A program made the position numbers and the translations under genes. The notes below the pieces were generated by a model that saw only the letters and a program-made list of their open reading frames with translations, was not told the origin of the DNA and searched no databases. From Nocardia puris (GTDB taxonomy: Bacteria; Actinomycetota; Actinomycetes; Mycobacteriales; Mycobacteriaceae), in the NCBI RefSeq assembly GCF_003315035.1, contig NZ_QNRE01000006.1, positions 62,001 to 126,000 of the forward strand: a stretch of 64,000 nt of DNA, in the 5' to 3' direction. Positions 54,833 through 62,380 of this stretch are shown piece after piece; position 1 is the first letter of the stretch, and every line of letters begins with the position of its first letter.

Positions 54833-54876
54833 CTCCACATTACCCCACTTTCCCCCACTTTCAATCGAAAGTGGAG
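54833..54876 (-). promoter_or_regulatory. mraZ promoter with MraZ-box repeats
   Basis: On the minus strand three 10-base direct repeats, AAAGTGGGGG, AAAGTGGGGT and AATGTGGAGC, run head to tail (54862-54833), the pattern bound by MraZ proteins. They lie between and over a -35 TTGAAA (54864-54859) and a -10 TAATGT (54842-54837) with a 16-base spacer. An inverted copy makes the palindrome CCACTTTC/GAAAGTGG at 54855-54874. Autoregulation of the dcw operon is inferred. The leader also has a small CCCCG/CGGGG hairpin (54775-54790). Confidence 0.7.
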
Positions 54877-55259
54877 GTGATCTCGCTCCCCGCGCGAACG
54901 ATTCCGCAGGTCATCACAGCTATCACCCAGGTGGGGGACTTTCGCGTGTTCCGGCGACACGCGCGTGCCTTCCGGGTGCTGTCCCGACAACCATCAGCAA
55001 ACTCCGCTGGTAGGCAAGGCCCTGCGGGGGGACGGAAGGGGGTGGAACCCCCGGTGGGGAGGAGTGGAGGGACCCCGTGGGGAAGGGTGGGGAACTCCGG
55101 TGGGGAGAAGTGGCGCGAACTCCGGGCGCGGGACACGGCGGGACGAGCGCGGTCACGGCCGTGCGGGTCCAGCGCATGGCGCTCGACCGTGTCGCCAGGC
55201 CGCCGGATGCGAGCAATCTCACTCCGGCGCGAAAACCCGGTGCGCACAGGAGAAAGCGA
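54877..55259. other. Intergenic region upstream of mraZ, no gene; G-rich repeats
   Basis: No coding region is supported. A hairpin GGGGG-TGGAA-CCCCC lies at 55038-55052, followed on the plus strand by four TGGGGA words starting at 55055, 55078, 55088 and 55101, two of them within similar 15-base blocks ending in AGTGG. The words resemble MraZ-box cores in opposite orientation, or a G-quadruplex-prone tract. The remainder shows nothing recognisable. Confidence 0.6.
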
Positions 55260-55282
55260 CGCCGCACCCGTTCGGTGCGGCG
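55260..55282 (-). terminator. Terminator of the DUF3040 gene
   Basis: A 9-bp stem, CGCCGCACC (55260-55268) with GGTGCGGCG (55274-55282), and a 5-base loop lie about 40 bases past the stop codon. On the minus strand CGCTTTCTCC follows, a weak T-rich tail. Confidence 0.65.
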
Positions 55283-55320
55283 CCGCCTTCACATATGAAC
55301 GATGTGGTGCCGGGGCGGAG

Positions 55321-55752
55321 CTATTCCTGCTCGAACCGTCTCCGGAACCTGTCCTCCATGCGCTCCGAGAAACCGCCGGACTTGCGCTGACGCCGAGGTC
55401 CGCTCGACCCGCCACCGCTCGGCCCGCTCGAGGGCGGCTCACCGGCGGGCGCGCCGTCGGCGTCCGCGCCGCCCTTGCCGCTGCCGATCAGCAGCAGCAC
55501 ACCGGCGCCGAACATGACGATGAACCCGACCAGACTGATGATCGGGAAGCCGCCGGGCTTCACCGGAGCGGCGATGCCGGCGACCAGCAGAAACAGGCCG
55601 AGGACGAACAGGGCGGCGGCCTGGAGTCTGCGTCGACTCGAGGTCGTACGGAGGCGTCCGCCGCGGACGGACGACGCGAACTTCGGATCCTCAGCATAGA
55701 GCGCGCTCTCGATCTGTTCGAGCATGCGCTGCTCGTGCTCGGAGAGTGGCAC
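55321..55752 (-). CDS. DUF3040 family membrane protein
   Basis: A 143-residue small membrane protein found next to the dcw cluster in many actinobacteria. It begins PLSEHEQRMLEQIESALYAEDPKFA, the DUF3040 signature, followed by a basic stretch and two membrane helices (about 44-62 and 70-90). A Gly/Ser-rich segment and a highly charged C-terminus (RMEDRFRRRFEQE) end the protein. The GTG start at 55752 follows a strong GGGGGAGG. Function is unknown; position suggests an envelope or division link. A structured leader precedes it. Confidence 0.88.
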   Translation of the reverse strand: MPLSEHEQRMLEQIESALYAEDPKFASSVRGGRLRTTSSRRRLQAAALFVLGLFLLVAGIAAPVKPGGFPIISLVGFIVMFGAGVLLLIGSGKGGADADGAPAGEPPSSGPSGGGSSGPRRQRKSGGFSERMEDRFRRRFEQE

Positions 55753-55781
55753 GGTACCTCCCCCGGCACTAGGACGTGGCG

Positions 55782-55839
55782 GTCGCCTCCGGGTAGGCGA
55801 CAGATAGCCGACCTTGGCGGCTGTCTGCCACCAATGATA
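55782..55839 (-). promoter_or_regulatory. Promoter and double-hairpin leader of the DUF3040 gene
   Basis: On the minus strand a -10-like TATCAT (55839-55834) is followed at once by a 10-bp stem, CAGATAGCCG (55801-55810) with CGGCTGTCTG (55818-55827), then a second 7-bp stem, GTCGCCT (55782-55788) with AGGCGAC (55795-55801). The ribosome-binding site follows 20 bases later. No good -35 is seen. The leader would be almost entirely structured. Confidence 0.45.
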
Positions 55840-55979
55840 CGAGTTCGATCAGGGCGGGACCACTGAATGTGCACACCGAGACAAACTCGCATTTCGGAAG
55901 CCGTGCGGCCGTGTCGTCCGTGACCTGTGCCACACGACTTCGGACCCGCCGCGCGAGGTGACGGGGCCGCGCCGCGCGC

Positions 55980-56417
55980 TCACGCGGAGATGCCTCCGGT
56001 CCACCCGGGCGCGGGACGCAGCCGGGCGGCGGATTTCAGCAGATCCTCCACGTCGTGGAGGAACGCGCCGACCCGGGAGCAGAACTCGTCGGCCGACCGC
56101 TCGCTCACGTCGCGATCGAGCCCCGCCTCCAGCGCGGCGCGCAGTTCGGAGCGGGCGCTGAAGTAGTCGGCCCACATCACGAACTCGGGCGCGGCGCGCT
56201 GCAACAGCACCCACGCGTTGCGCGAGCGGGCTCGCGGCGCGGCGTCGGCGCCCGTGAACGCGAGCACCGCGCCCGCCCCGCGCAGCGCCGCCAGGTACGC
56301 GGTGCGGAACCGCTCGCGCGGGTCGGCCTCCATTCCGGCCTGCAGGAGCAGTCCGTCGGCCTTCTTCAGTAGTTGTCCCGCCTTGCCGGGCCGGCCCGGC
56401 GAATCGAGGTTCCCCAT
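55980..56417 (-). CDS. HEPN-like protein, SAV_6107 type
   Basis: A 145-residue, mostly helical soluble protein. The frame shows LLKKADGLLLQA, RFRTAYLAALRGAGAVLAF, a basic RARSRNAWVLLQRAAPEFVMWADYF block and a C-terminal DVEDLL helix, which fit the SAV_6107 branch of HEPN domains common in mycolic-acid bacteria. The RNase motif RxxxxH of toxic HEPN proteins is not evident, so enzymatic activity is doubtful. The ATG at 56417 has GGAGGG seven bases upstream. It is divergent from the GNAT gene; the 138-base gap contains a palindrome. Role unknown. Confidence 0.75.
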   Translation of the reverse strand: MGNLDSPGRPGKAGQLLKKADGLLLQAGMEADPRERFRTAYLAALRGAGAVLAFTGADAAPRARSRNAWVLLQRAAPEFVMWADYFSARSELRAALEAGLDRDVSERSADEFCSRVGAFLHDVEDLLKSAARLRPAPGWTGGISA

Positions 56418-56477
56418 ACGTCATCCCTCCGCACTCGCACACCCCGGCCCTTCGTGCACCGCGCGGACCGAACAGGT

Positions 56478-56493
56478 ATTCGAACGTTTGAAT
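56478..56493. promoter_or_regulatory. Near-palindrome between the divergent HEPN and GNAT genes
   Basis: ATTCGAACGTTTGAAT is a 16-base inverted repeat with one mismatched pair. TTGAAT recurs 5 bases after the first TTGAAT, giving TTGAAT-N5-TTGAAT, next to TATAGA, a possible -10 for the GNAT gene. It lies in an AT-rich pocket of an otherwise GC-rich intergenic stretch and looks like a repressor site, but no regulator is known. Confidence 0.4.
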
Positions 56494-56555
56494 TGAGCTT
56501 GAATATAGAGACGCCCACCGACAACTTTCCGCGTCCGCGCGGTCCGACGAGAGCC

Positions 56556-57173
56556 ATGACAGCCGTCAAGCCACACCACACCCCCGCACCCGCGCCCGTC
56601 GTGGTCGACCTGTCCGTCACCGATATGCGCTACCGGCTCCACGACGCGCTGACGGTCTACGTGGCCGCGATGGAGTATCCGCGCGGCACCGAGAACCACC
56701 GCGCGCCCATGTGGACCGAGCACACCGCCCGGCCCGGCTGGCGGGCCGTGGCCGCGCTGCTCCCCGACGACCACGGCCACGCCGATCCGCGCGTCGCGCC
56801 GATCGTCGCCATCGCCTACGGCTACCACGGCGCGCCGCACCAGTGGTGGCATCAGCAGGTGCACAGCGGGATGCGGCGCTCGGGGTGGCCGGAACACTCT
56901 GCGCGGGAACTGCTTTCGGACTATTTCGAACTCACCGAGCTGCACGTGCACCCCGCCGCGCAGGGCCGCGGCATCGGCGCGACGCTGCTGCGGCGGCTGC
57001 TGGGCGACCGGCCGGAGCGGGCGGTGCTGCTGTCCACGCCCGAGGTGACGGGTGAGGAGAACCGGGCCTGGCGGCTGTACCGCCGCGAGGGGTTCGGCGA
57101 CGTGATCCGCGATTTCGTGTTCGCGGGCGACAACCGGCCGTTCGCGATCCTGGGCAGGCGGCTGCCGCTGTGA
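56556..57173 (+). CDS. GNAT family N-acetyltransferase
   Basis: A 205-residue acetyl-CoA-dependent acyltransferase. The pyrophosphate-binding loop reads VHPAAQGRGIGATLLRRLL (about residues 128-146), preceded by the ELTELHV strand, and a C-terminal ENRAWRLYRREGF segment is typical of the fold. An N-terminal extension with Tyr/Trp-rich YGYHGAPHQWWHQQV may form the acceptor site. In mycobacteria the equivalent gene (Rv2170, as I recall) sits between a DUF3040 gene and lppM, as here. The ATG at 56556 has only a weak GACGAGAG upstream; the longer frame from 56373 runs into the HEPN gene and is rejected. Acceptor unknown. Confidence 0.88.
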   Translation: MTAVKPHHTPAPAPVVVDLSVTDMRYRLHDALTVYVAAMEYPRGTENHRAPMWTEHTARPGWRAVAALLPDDHGHADPRVAPIVAIAYGYHGAPHQWWHQQVHSGMRRSGWPEHSARELLSDYFELTELHVHPAAQGRGIGATLLRRLLGDRPERAVLLSTPEVTGEENRAWRLYRREGFGDVIRDFVFAGDNRPFAILGRRLPL

Positions 57174-58735
57174 GTGTGGTGGTGGTCGGCTCGGGCCACA
57201 ACGCCCTGGTCGCGGCCTGTTATCTGGCCCGCGCCGGGCACCGGGTCGACGTGCTCGAACGCGACGAGGTGCTGGGCGGGGCGGTGTCGACGGTGGAGCG
57301 GTTCCCCGGGCACCTGGTGGATCGCGGGTCCTCGGCGCACATCATGATCCGCCACACCGGGATCCTCGAGGAGCTCGAGCTGGGGCGGTTCGGGCTGCGG
57401 TACATCGATTGCGACCCTTGGGGTTTCGCGCCCGCGGGGGCGGACGGGGCCGCGCCGATCGTGTTCCGGCGCGATCTCGACGCGACCTGCGACTCCATCG
57501 AAAAGGCCTGTGGCGCCGCCGATGCCGACGCGTACCGGCGCTTCGCCCGGGAGTGGGGGCCGCGCAGCGCGCGGGTGATGCGCGCGTTCGGCGGCGCACC
57601 GGGACCCGGCCACCTGCTGCGGTCCTTTTGGGGACTCGACGCGCGCGACGGGGGCAGCGCTCTGTCGCGGGAGTTCCTGCAATCCGGGGACGCGTTGCTG
57701 GACACCTGGTTTCGCGACGAGCGATTGAAGGCGGCGCTGGCCTGGTTCGGCGCGCAGTCCGGTCCGCCCATGTCGGAGCCGGGCACCGCGCCGATGGTCG
57801 GGTTCGCGGCGCTGATGCACGTGGTGCCGCCGGGCCGGGCCGTCGGCGGCAGCGGCGCGCTCACCTCCGCCCTGGTCGCGCGGTTGCGCGCGGACGGCGG
57901 CACGGTCACGGCGGGCGACGCGGTCACCGTGATCGCCCGCGCGGGCGAGGGCTGGCGGGTGCGCACCGCGTCGGGCCGGGAGGTGCGGGCGCGCACCGTG
58001 ATCGCGGGCACGCACGTGCTGACCACGCTGGATCTGTTGCGGGCGGGCGGTTTCGACGCCGAGGTCGTGGCGGGGTGGCGGCGGCGGATTCGGGTCGGGC
58101 CCGGCATCGGGATGGTGGTGCGGGTCGAGACCGACGTGCTGCCCGTCTATCCCGGTGCGGCACAGGAAGATTCGGCGCGCGGTCTGCAACTGCTGGTCAC
58201 CGACCGGGCGGCGCTGCGGCGCGCGCACGGGGCGGCGCTGGCCGGTGATCTGCCGCCGCGCCCGGTGGTGCTGGCGATGAGTTTCAGCGCGCTCGACCCG
58301 AGTATCGCACCGCCCGGCGAGCACCAGCTCTCGCTGTGGGCGCAGTGGCATCCGTATCGGTTGAACCGCGGCGATTGGGCCGGCCGAGGAGCGCGCGAGG
58401 CCGATCGGATCATCGCCGAAGTGGACCGGCACGCACCGGGTTTCGCGGGTTCGGTGCGGCAGCGGTACGTGCAGACGCCGGTGGATCTGGAGCGCGAGAT
58501 GGGGTTGCTGGGCGGCAATGTGATGCACGTGGAGATGTCGCTGGATCAGATGATGCTGTGGCGGCCGCTGCCCGAACTGTCGGGTCAGCGGGTGCCCGGC
58601 GCGCCCGGCCTGTATCTGACCGGGGCGTCCACGCATCCGGGTGGCGGCGTGTCCGGCGCGAGTGGCCGGACGGCGGCGCGGCTGGTGCTGCGCGACGAAC
58701 GGCGACGGCGGATCCCTTTGCTGGGCAGGCTATGA
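57170..58735 (+). CDS. crtO: CrtO-type carotenoid ketolase (FAD-dependent, CrtI-like)
   Basis: A 521-residue flavoprotein of the phytoene desaturase superfamily. The N-terminal FAD fold is VVVVGSGHNALVAACYLARA with GGAVSTVERFPGHLVDRGSS, and the C-terminus has LYLTGASTHPGGGVSGASG. Middle blocks such as GPPMSEPGTAPMVGFAALMH and LGGNVMHVEMSLDQMMLW match my memory of Rhodococcus CrtO beta-carotene ketolase closely, which introduces a 4-keto group without a desaturase role. The GTG start overlaps the GNAT stop by four bases, and its own stop overlaps the next gene. Acts at the membrane on a carotene, probably gamma- or beta-carotene. Confidence 0.8.
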   Translation: MSVVVVGSGHNALVAACYLARAGHRVDVLERDEVLGGAVSTVERFPGHLVDRGSSAHIMIRHTGILEELELGRFGLRYIDCDPWGFAPAGADGAAPIVFRRDLDATCDSIEKACGAADADAYRRFAREWGPRSARVMRAFGGAPGPGHLLRSFWGLDARDGGSALSREFLQSGDALLDTWFRDERLKAALAWFGAQSGPPMSEPGTAPMVGFAALMHVVPPGRAVGGSGALTSALVARLRADGGTVTAGDAVTVIARAGEGWRVRTASGREVRARTVIAGTHVLTTLDLLRAGGFDAEVVAGWRRRIRVGPGIGMVVRVETDVLPVYPGAAQEDSARGLQLLVTDRAALRRAHGAALAGDLPPRPVVLAMSFSALDPSIAPPGEHQLSLWAQWHPYRLNRGDWAGRGAREADRIIAEVDRHAPGFAGSVRQRYVQTPVDLEREMGLLGGNVMHVEMSLDQMMLWRPLPELSGQRVPGAPGLYLTGASTHPGGGVSGASGRTAARLVLRDERRRRIPLLGRL

Positions 58736-59595
58736 CGAACGTCTCGCTGCGTGACCGGGTGGCGGCGGCCCGGCGCGATCTCGGCCATCCCGTGCCGGTG
58801 GTGTTCGCCGCGCTGCTGGTGCTCACCCAGATCGCCTACCCGCTCACCGAGGGCGCCGCCCGCGACCGGGTGACGGTGCTGGTGGTGCTGCTGTTCGCGG
58901 GGACCGCGCTGGCCCACGCCATCGCGACACGCGGATTCCGTTACGCGGCGGGCTTTCTCGTCATCGTGTCGGGGACGGGGCTGCTCGCCGAGCTGCTCGG
59001 CACCGCGACGGATATGCCGTTCGGCTGTTACTCCTACGCGGAGGGGCGGATCGGGCCGGAGCTCGCCGGTGTGCCGCTGGTGGTTTCGCTCGCCTGGACG
59101 GGCGGGGTGTATCCGGTGTGGGTCGTGGCGGGGCTGCTGACCCGCCGGACCGCGACTCGTGTGCCGCTGGCCGCCGTGGGCACGGTCGGCTGGGATCTGT
59201 TCCTGGACCCGCAGATGGTCGCCGACGGCCAGTGGAGCTGGTGCGACACCGATTCCGGCCTGCCCGGCCTGGCCCAGATCCCGCTGACGAACTACCTCGG
59301 CTGGCTGGTGGTCGCGCTGCTCATGGCCGCACTGCTCGCCGTCTGGGAACACGCCGCCCCCGCCCCCACCCGCCCGCGCGAGTCCAGCGCCACCGCGGTC
59401 CCCGTCCTGGTCTTCCTGTGGACCTGGCTCGGCTCCACCCTCGCCCACGCTCTCTTCCTCGACCTCCCCGCCTCCGCCGCCTACGGCTTCCTCGGCATGG
59501 GCCTGCTCGGCGTCCCCCTCCTGTCGCGAATGATCCGCCTACGGGCCGCACCGCCCGATCAGGGACAGAGTCCGGTCACACGCCCCGCCCGGTAA
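58732..59595 (+). CDS. cruF: CruF-like carotenoid 1',2'-hydratase, membrane protein
   Basis: A 287-residue integral membrane protein with about seven helices of the CruF/DUF422 family. Family residues include GLLAELLGTATDMPFGCYSY, GWDLFLDPQMVADGQWSW and NYLGWLVVALLM. CruF adds water to the psi end of monocyclic carotenes to give the 1'-hydroxy form that is then glycosylated. The ATG at 58732 overlaps the crtO stop as ATGA, so the pair is co-translated. A more upstream frame from 58336 is antisense-like shadow of crtO. Confidence 0.8.
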   Translation: MTNVSLRDRVAAARRDLGHPVPVVFAALLVLTQIAYPLTEGAARDRVTVLVVLLFAGTALAHAIATRGFRYAAGFLVIVSGTGLLAELLGTATDMPFGCYSYAEGRIGPELAGVPLVVSLAWTGGVYPVWVVAGLLTRRTATRVPLAAVGTVGWDLFLDPQMVADGQWSWCDTDSGLPGLAQIPLTNYLGWLVVALLMAALLAVWEHAAPAPTRPRESSATAVPVLVFLWTWLGSTLAHALFLDLPASAAYGFLGMGLLGVPLLSRMIRLRAAPPDQGQSPVTRPAR

Positions 59596-59653
59596 GGCTG
59601 AGGCGGACGTATCTCGGCGTCCGCAGCAACGCGGCCCAGAGGGGACTCGGCGT

Positions 59654-59989
59654 CTAAGCGAGGTACCGACTCAGGAGCGCGATCTGCACGGCACACACGG
59701 CGACGAAGACGATCCACTGCCGGACCAGAGGCCAGCGCCTCGCCAACGCCACGACCGCGAGGGTCATCCCGGCCAGGCCTGCGCCGACGCACACGACCGT
59801 CACGCCTGGTTCGCCGGACAGTGCACCGCCCAGTCCGACCACGAACGAGAACAGCATCGCCCCGAGGAAAGCTTGATTCCGCAGCAACCCCTCGGCGAGT
59901 GCACCGGCGAGCACCGCCCACCAGCCGACCCGTCCCATGTGCCCGTGCTCGGCCGCGCGCGCCGGCCCCTCCTCGACATCCCCCGTCAT
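59654..59989 (-). CDS. Small membrane protein, unknown function
   Basis: A 111-residue protein with three or four hydrophobic helices (VGWWAVLAGALAEGLL, AMLFSFVVGLGGAL, VTVVCVGAGLAGMTLAVVAL and WIVFVAVCAVQIALLSRYL). A short acidic N-terminus precedes them. The start chosen is the ATG at 59989. It lies convergent to cruF and divergent from lppM, with a 94-base shared upstream region. I do not recognise a family. Hydrophobic pattern and position argue that it is real. Confidence 0.65.
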   Translation of the reverse strand: MTGDVEEGPARAAEHGHMGRVGWWAVLAGALAEGLLRNQAFLGAMLFSFVVGLGGALSGEPGVTVVCVGAGLAGMTLAVVALARRWPLVRQWIVFVAVCAVQIALLSRYLA

Positions 59990-60083
59990 ACCGCGAGCGT
60001 AGCCCGGCTCCGTCCGGAACGCGGTGCGGCGTGTCGGGCGACCGCGTGGCACGGGGAGGGGCGCGCCTGGCACGATGTGAGCC

Positions 60084-60848
60084 GTGCAACCGAGTCCCAC
60101 GCCACCCGCCATTCCGGTTCCGCTGTCGACGCGCGCGCCGCGCCGGGTGCGGGTGATGGCGATGGTTCTGCTCGCGGTGCTGGTCGGGCCGGTGCTGGCG
60201 GGGTGCCTGCGGGTGCAGGTGTCGATGGGTGTGTCGTCGAACGACCGGGTGTCGGGGCGGATCGTGGCCGCCGTGGTGCCCGCCAGTGCCGAGGACAAGG
60301 GCCCGGAGCTGAAGGCGCCGGAGTCGCTCGCCGCGAAGGTGCGGGTGGAGCCCTACAACCAGGACGGGTACGTGGGCTCCAAGGTGTTCTTCGAGGACCT
60401 CTCGTTCGGCGAGGTGACGCAGCTGGGCCTGCTGTCGGAGCAGACGCAGGGCATGTTCCAGCTCCAGTTCCAGCGCACCGGCGACCTGGTGAGCATGAAC
60501 GGGCGCGTCGACCTGAAGTCGGTGCCGCCGCACGGCTCGGACGTGCAGTTCACCATCGCGTTCCCGGCCCGCGTGGCCAAGACCAACGGCACCCGCGAGG
60601 GCGATTCCACCGTGTCGTGGAAACTGCCGCCCGGTGACGTGTCCACGCTGCGCGCGGAGGTGAGCTACGCCGACCCGAACACCCGCTCGTTCGCGGGCTG
60701 GGCGGGCATCGTCGGCGGCGTCACCCTCGCGGTGGCGGCGATCGTGGCCGCGATGGCGTACATGGATCGCAATCCCGCCGTGGCGCACGTGCCCGACCAT
60801 CAGTTCTCCTGGCGGCGGTGGTGGCGATCGGTTCGCCAGTTCCGCTGA
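60084..60848 (+). CDS. lppM: LppM family lipoprotein
   Basis: A 254-residue membrane-anchored protein. The N-terminus has a signal-like helix ending in the lipobox VLAGC (Cys about residue 40). The central LppM domain contains SMGVSSNDRVSGRIV, DGYVGSKVFFEDLSFGE and HGSDVQFTIAFPARV. A C-terminal helix (about 207-229) and a basic tail follow, so it is anchored at both ends or processed. In mycobacteria LppM is an envelope protein connected with phosphatidylinositol mannosides and phagosome traffic; here that is only family knowledge. The GTG start at 60084 lacks a strong ribosome-binding site. Its 3' end overlaps the glycosyltransferase start by 31 bases. Confidence 0.9.
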   Translation: MQPSPTPPAIPVPLSTRAPRRVRVMAMVLLAVLVGPVLAGCLRVQVSMGVSSNDRVSGRIVAAVVPASAEDKGPELKAPESLAAKVRVEPYNQDGYVGSKVFFEDLSFGEVTQLGLLSEQTQGMFQLQFQRTGDLVSMNGRVDLKSVPPHGSDVQFTIAFPARVAKTNGTREGDSTVSWKLPPGDVSTLRAEVSYADPNTRSFAGWAGIVGGVTLAVAAIVAAMAYMDRNPAVAHVPDHQFSWRRWWRSVRQFR

Positions 60849-62020
60849 GCGAAACGCTGGTCAGGGCGGGCGCCGCGATCGCGTTGGGCGGTGCGGGCCT
60901 GGCCCTGGTCAACCGGCTGACGGTGCGTCGGCTGCCGCGCGGGGTGGCCGCGGTGGAACCCGTCACGGTCTGCGTGCCCGCCCGCGACGAGGTGACGCGC
61001 CTGCCCGCGCTGATCGCCGACCTGCGCGCCCAAGTGGGCGTCCCGAACTTGCGAGTGCTGATCCTCGATGACGGCTCGACCGACGGCACCGCCGACGCCG
61101 CCCGCGCGGCCATCGCCGGCGACCCGCGCTGCACGCTGATCCGCGAGGATTCCGGGCCGCCACCCGGCTGGACGGGCAAGGCCTCGGCGTGCGCCCGGCT
61201 GGCCGCGCGCACCGACGCGCCTGTGCTCGTGTTCGTCGACGCCGATGTGCGGCTGGCTCCGCAGGCGGTGGCCGCCGCCGTGGCCGAACTGCGGGCCCGC
61301 CGGGCGGCGCTGGTCTCGCCCTGGCCGCGGCAGCTCGCCGGGACCGCGCGGGAGGCGCTGGTGCAGCCGCTGCTGTGCTGGTCGTGGGCCTCGACCCTGC
61401 CGGTCGCCCTCGCCGACCGGTCGCGGCGTCCGTCGACGGTGGTGGCGTGCGGGCAGTTCCTGGTGGTGGACGGGGCGGCCTACCGCGCCGTGGGCGGGCA
61501 CGAGGCGGTCGCGGACAGCCCCACCGAGGATCTGGACCTGGCGCGCGTGCTGCGCCGGGCCGGGCACCGCACTACCGTCGCGGCGGCGGGCACCCTCGCC
61601 CGCACCCGCATGTACCGGGGCGCCGAAGAATTGGAGCGCGGCTACACGCGCTGGCTCTGGTCCGCGTACGGCGGTTCACCCGTCGCGGCGGCGGCCGTGG
61701 GAACCGTTGCGGCGCTCGGTCATCTGGCGCCGCCCGTGGCGGCGGTGGCCGGGCGCGGATCGATCCGCCGGGCCGGCGCGATCGGTTATGCCGCCTCGGT
61801 CGCCGGACGGCTGCTGGCGCGCTCCCTGGAGTCCGGCGGCACCGTCACCGGCGCGGATTGCCTTGCGGCGCTGGCCCACCCGCTGTCGGTGGCCGAGTAC
61901 CTGGCGCTCACCGCACGCTCCCATCGCGCGCGGAGACGGGGTGCGCTGCGCTGGAAAGGCCGCCCGCTGGTGTCCACCGCACCCGATCCCACTGCCCTAC
62001 CCCGCCGCGAAATGCCCTGA
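60818..62020 (+). CDS. Family-2 glycosyltransferase, likely carotenoid glycosyltransferase (CruC/CruG-like)
   Basis: A 400-residue membrane-associated GT-A glycosyltransferase. It has one N-terminal hydrophobic segment, then VTVCVPARDEVTRLPALI, the nucleotide-sugar site ILDDGSTDGT, the metal-binding VFVDADVRL, and the catalytic TEDLDLARVLRRAG, RWLW pattern. C-terminal hydrophobic helices follow. The fold and nearby crtO and cruF suggest it glucosylates the 1'-hydroxyl made by CruF, giving a keto-carotenoid glucoside. A PIM or other lipid acceptor is possible given its overlap with lppM. GTG at 60818 is assumed; a GTG at 60821 is equivalent. Confidence 0.78.
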   Translation: MVAIGSPVPLSETLVRAGAAIALGGAGLALVNRLTVRRLPRGVAAVEPVTVCVPARDEVTRLPALIADLRAQVGVPNLRVLILDDGSTDGTADAARAAIAGDPRCTLIREDSGPPPGWTGKASACARLAARTDAPVLVFVDADVRLAPQAVAAAVAELRARRAALVSPWPRQLAGTAREALVQPLLCWSWASTLPVALADRSRRPSTVVACGQFLVVDGAAYRAVGGHEAVADSPTEDLDLARVLRRAGHRTTVAAAGTLARTRMYRGAEELERGYTRWLWSAYGGSPVAAAAVGTVAALGHLAPPVAAVAGRGSIRRAGAIGYAASVAGRLLARSLESGGTVTGADCLAALAHPLSVAEYLALTARSHRARRRGALRWKGRPLVSTAPDPTALPRREMP

Positions 62021-62021
62021 C

Positions 62022-62117
62022 CTGCCCGGTCGTTCGCTGCTGTTCGTGCGCAACGTGGGTCGCTCGATGACCTCGAAACCCATTCTCGACAAGGACGGCA
62101 CCGCCTTCGGCCTGTGA
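62022..62117 (+). pseudogene. Malate synthase G (glcB) remnant
   Basis: Right after the glycosyltransferase stop, a frame reads GRSLLFVRNVG, then a divergent MTSKPILDKDG and stops at 62117. GRSLLFVRNVGHLMT is a core block of actinobacterial malate synthase G, and the following residues fit the next conserved stretch. About 30 codons of a roughly 720-codon gene remain, with no start. It must be a relic of deletion or insertion. Confidence 0.6.
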
Positions 62118-62234
62118 AGCTGCGGACGTCCGCGCACCCGCGCCGGTTCCGGGGAACGAGACCCGGCGAGTAGGTGCTCGCGCGCCAGGTCGTCAAGCGG
62201 CCGCTCGACGAGAGCGAGGGGCGCGGCGTCTTCG

Positions 62235-62380
62235 CCTAGGGGGCCGGAGCCGGAGACCAGTCCGGCCAAGGCGCCCGTCGCGACGCGGTTCGGGGCGCTG
62301 GGAGAAGGCGGCGGCCTGCAGTTCGGTGCTGAGCAGCGGGGCGAGCTGGTGCGGGTCGCCGGAGGCCAGGACTCGATCGC
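62235..62380 (-). pseudogene. ispE (4-diphosphocytidyl-methylerythritol kinase) remnant, frameshifted
   Basis: One frame reads DRVLASGDPHQLAPLL, then LQAAAFSQRPEPRR; the next frame continues GALAGLVSGSGP. In IspE, DP-xQLAPLLxNDLQAAAxSLRP is followed by RAGVEAGALAGxVSGSGPT, the third GHMP-kinase motif. The two halves here are out of frame and some residues between them are lost. Only this C-terminal scrap is present, so it is a decayed copy; a working ispE should exist elsewhere. Confidence 0.65.

Noticed and set aside
54871..55866. A 331-codon plus-strand frame opposite the DUF3040 gene
   Set aside because: It is antisense to a well-supported gene and crosses the terminator and repeat tract.
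56478..56493. SOS box for LexA
   Set aside because: The half-sites abut instead of being separated by four bases.
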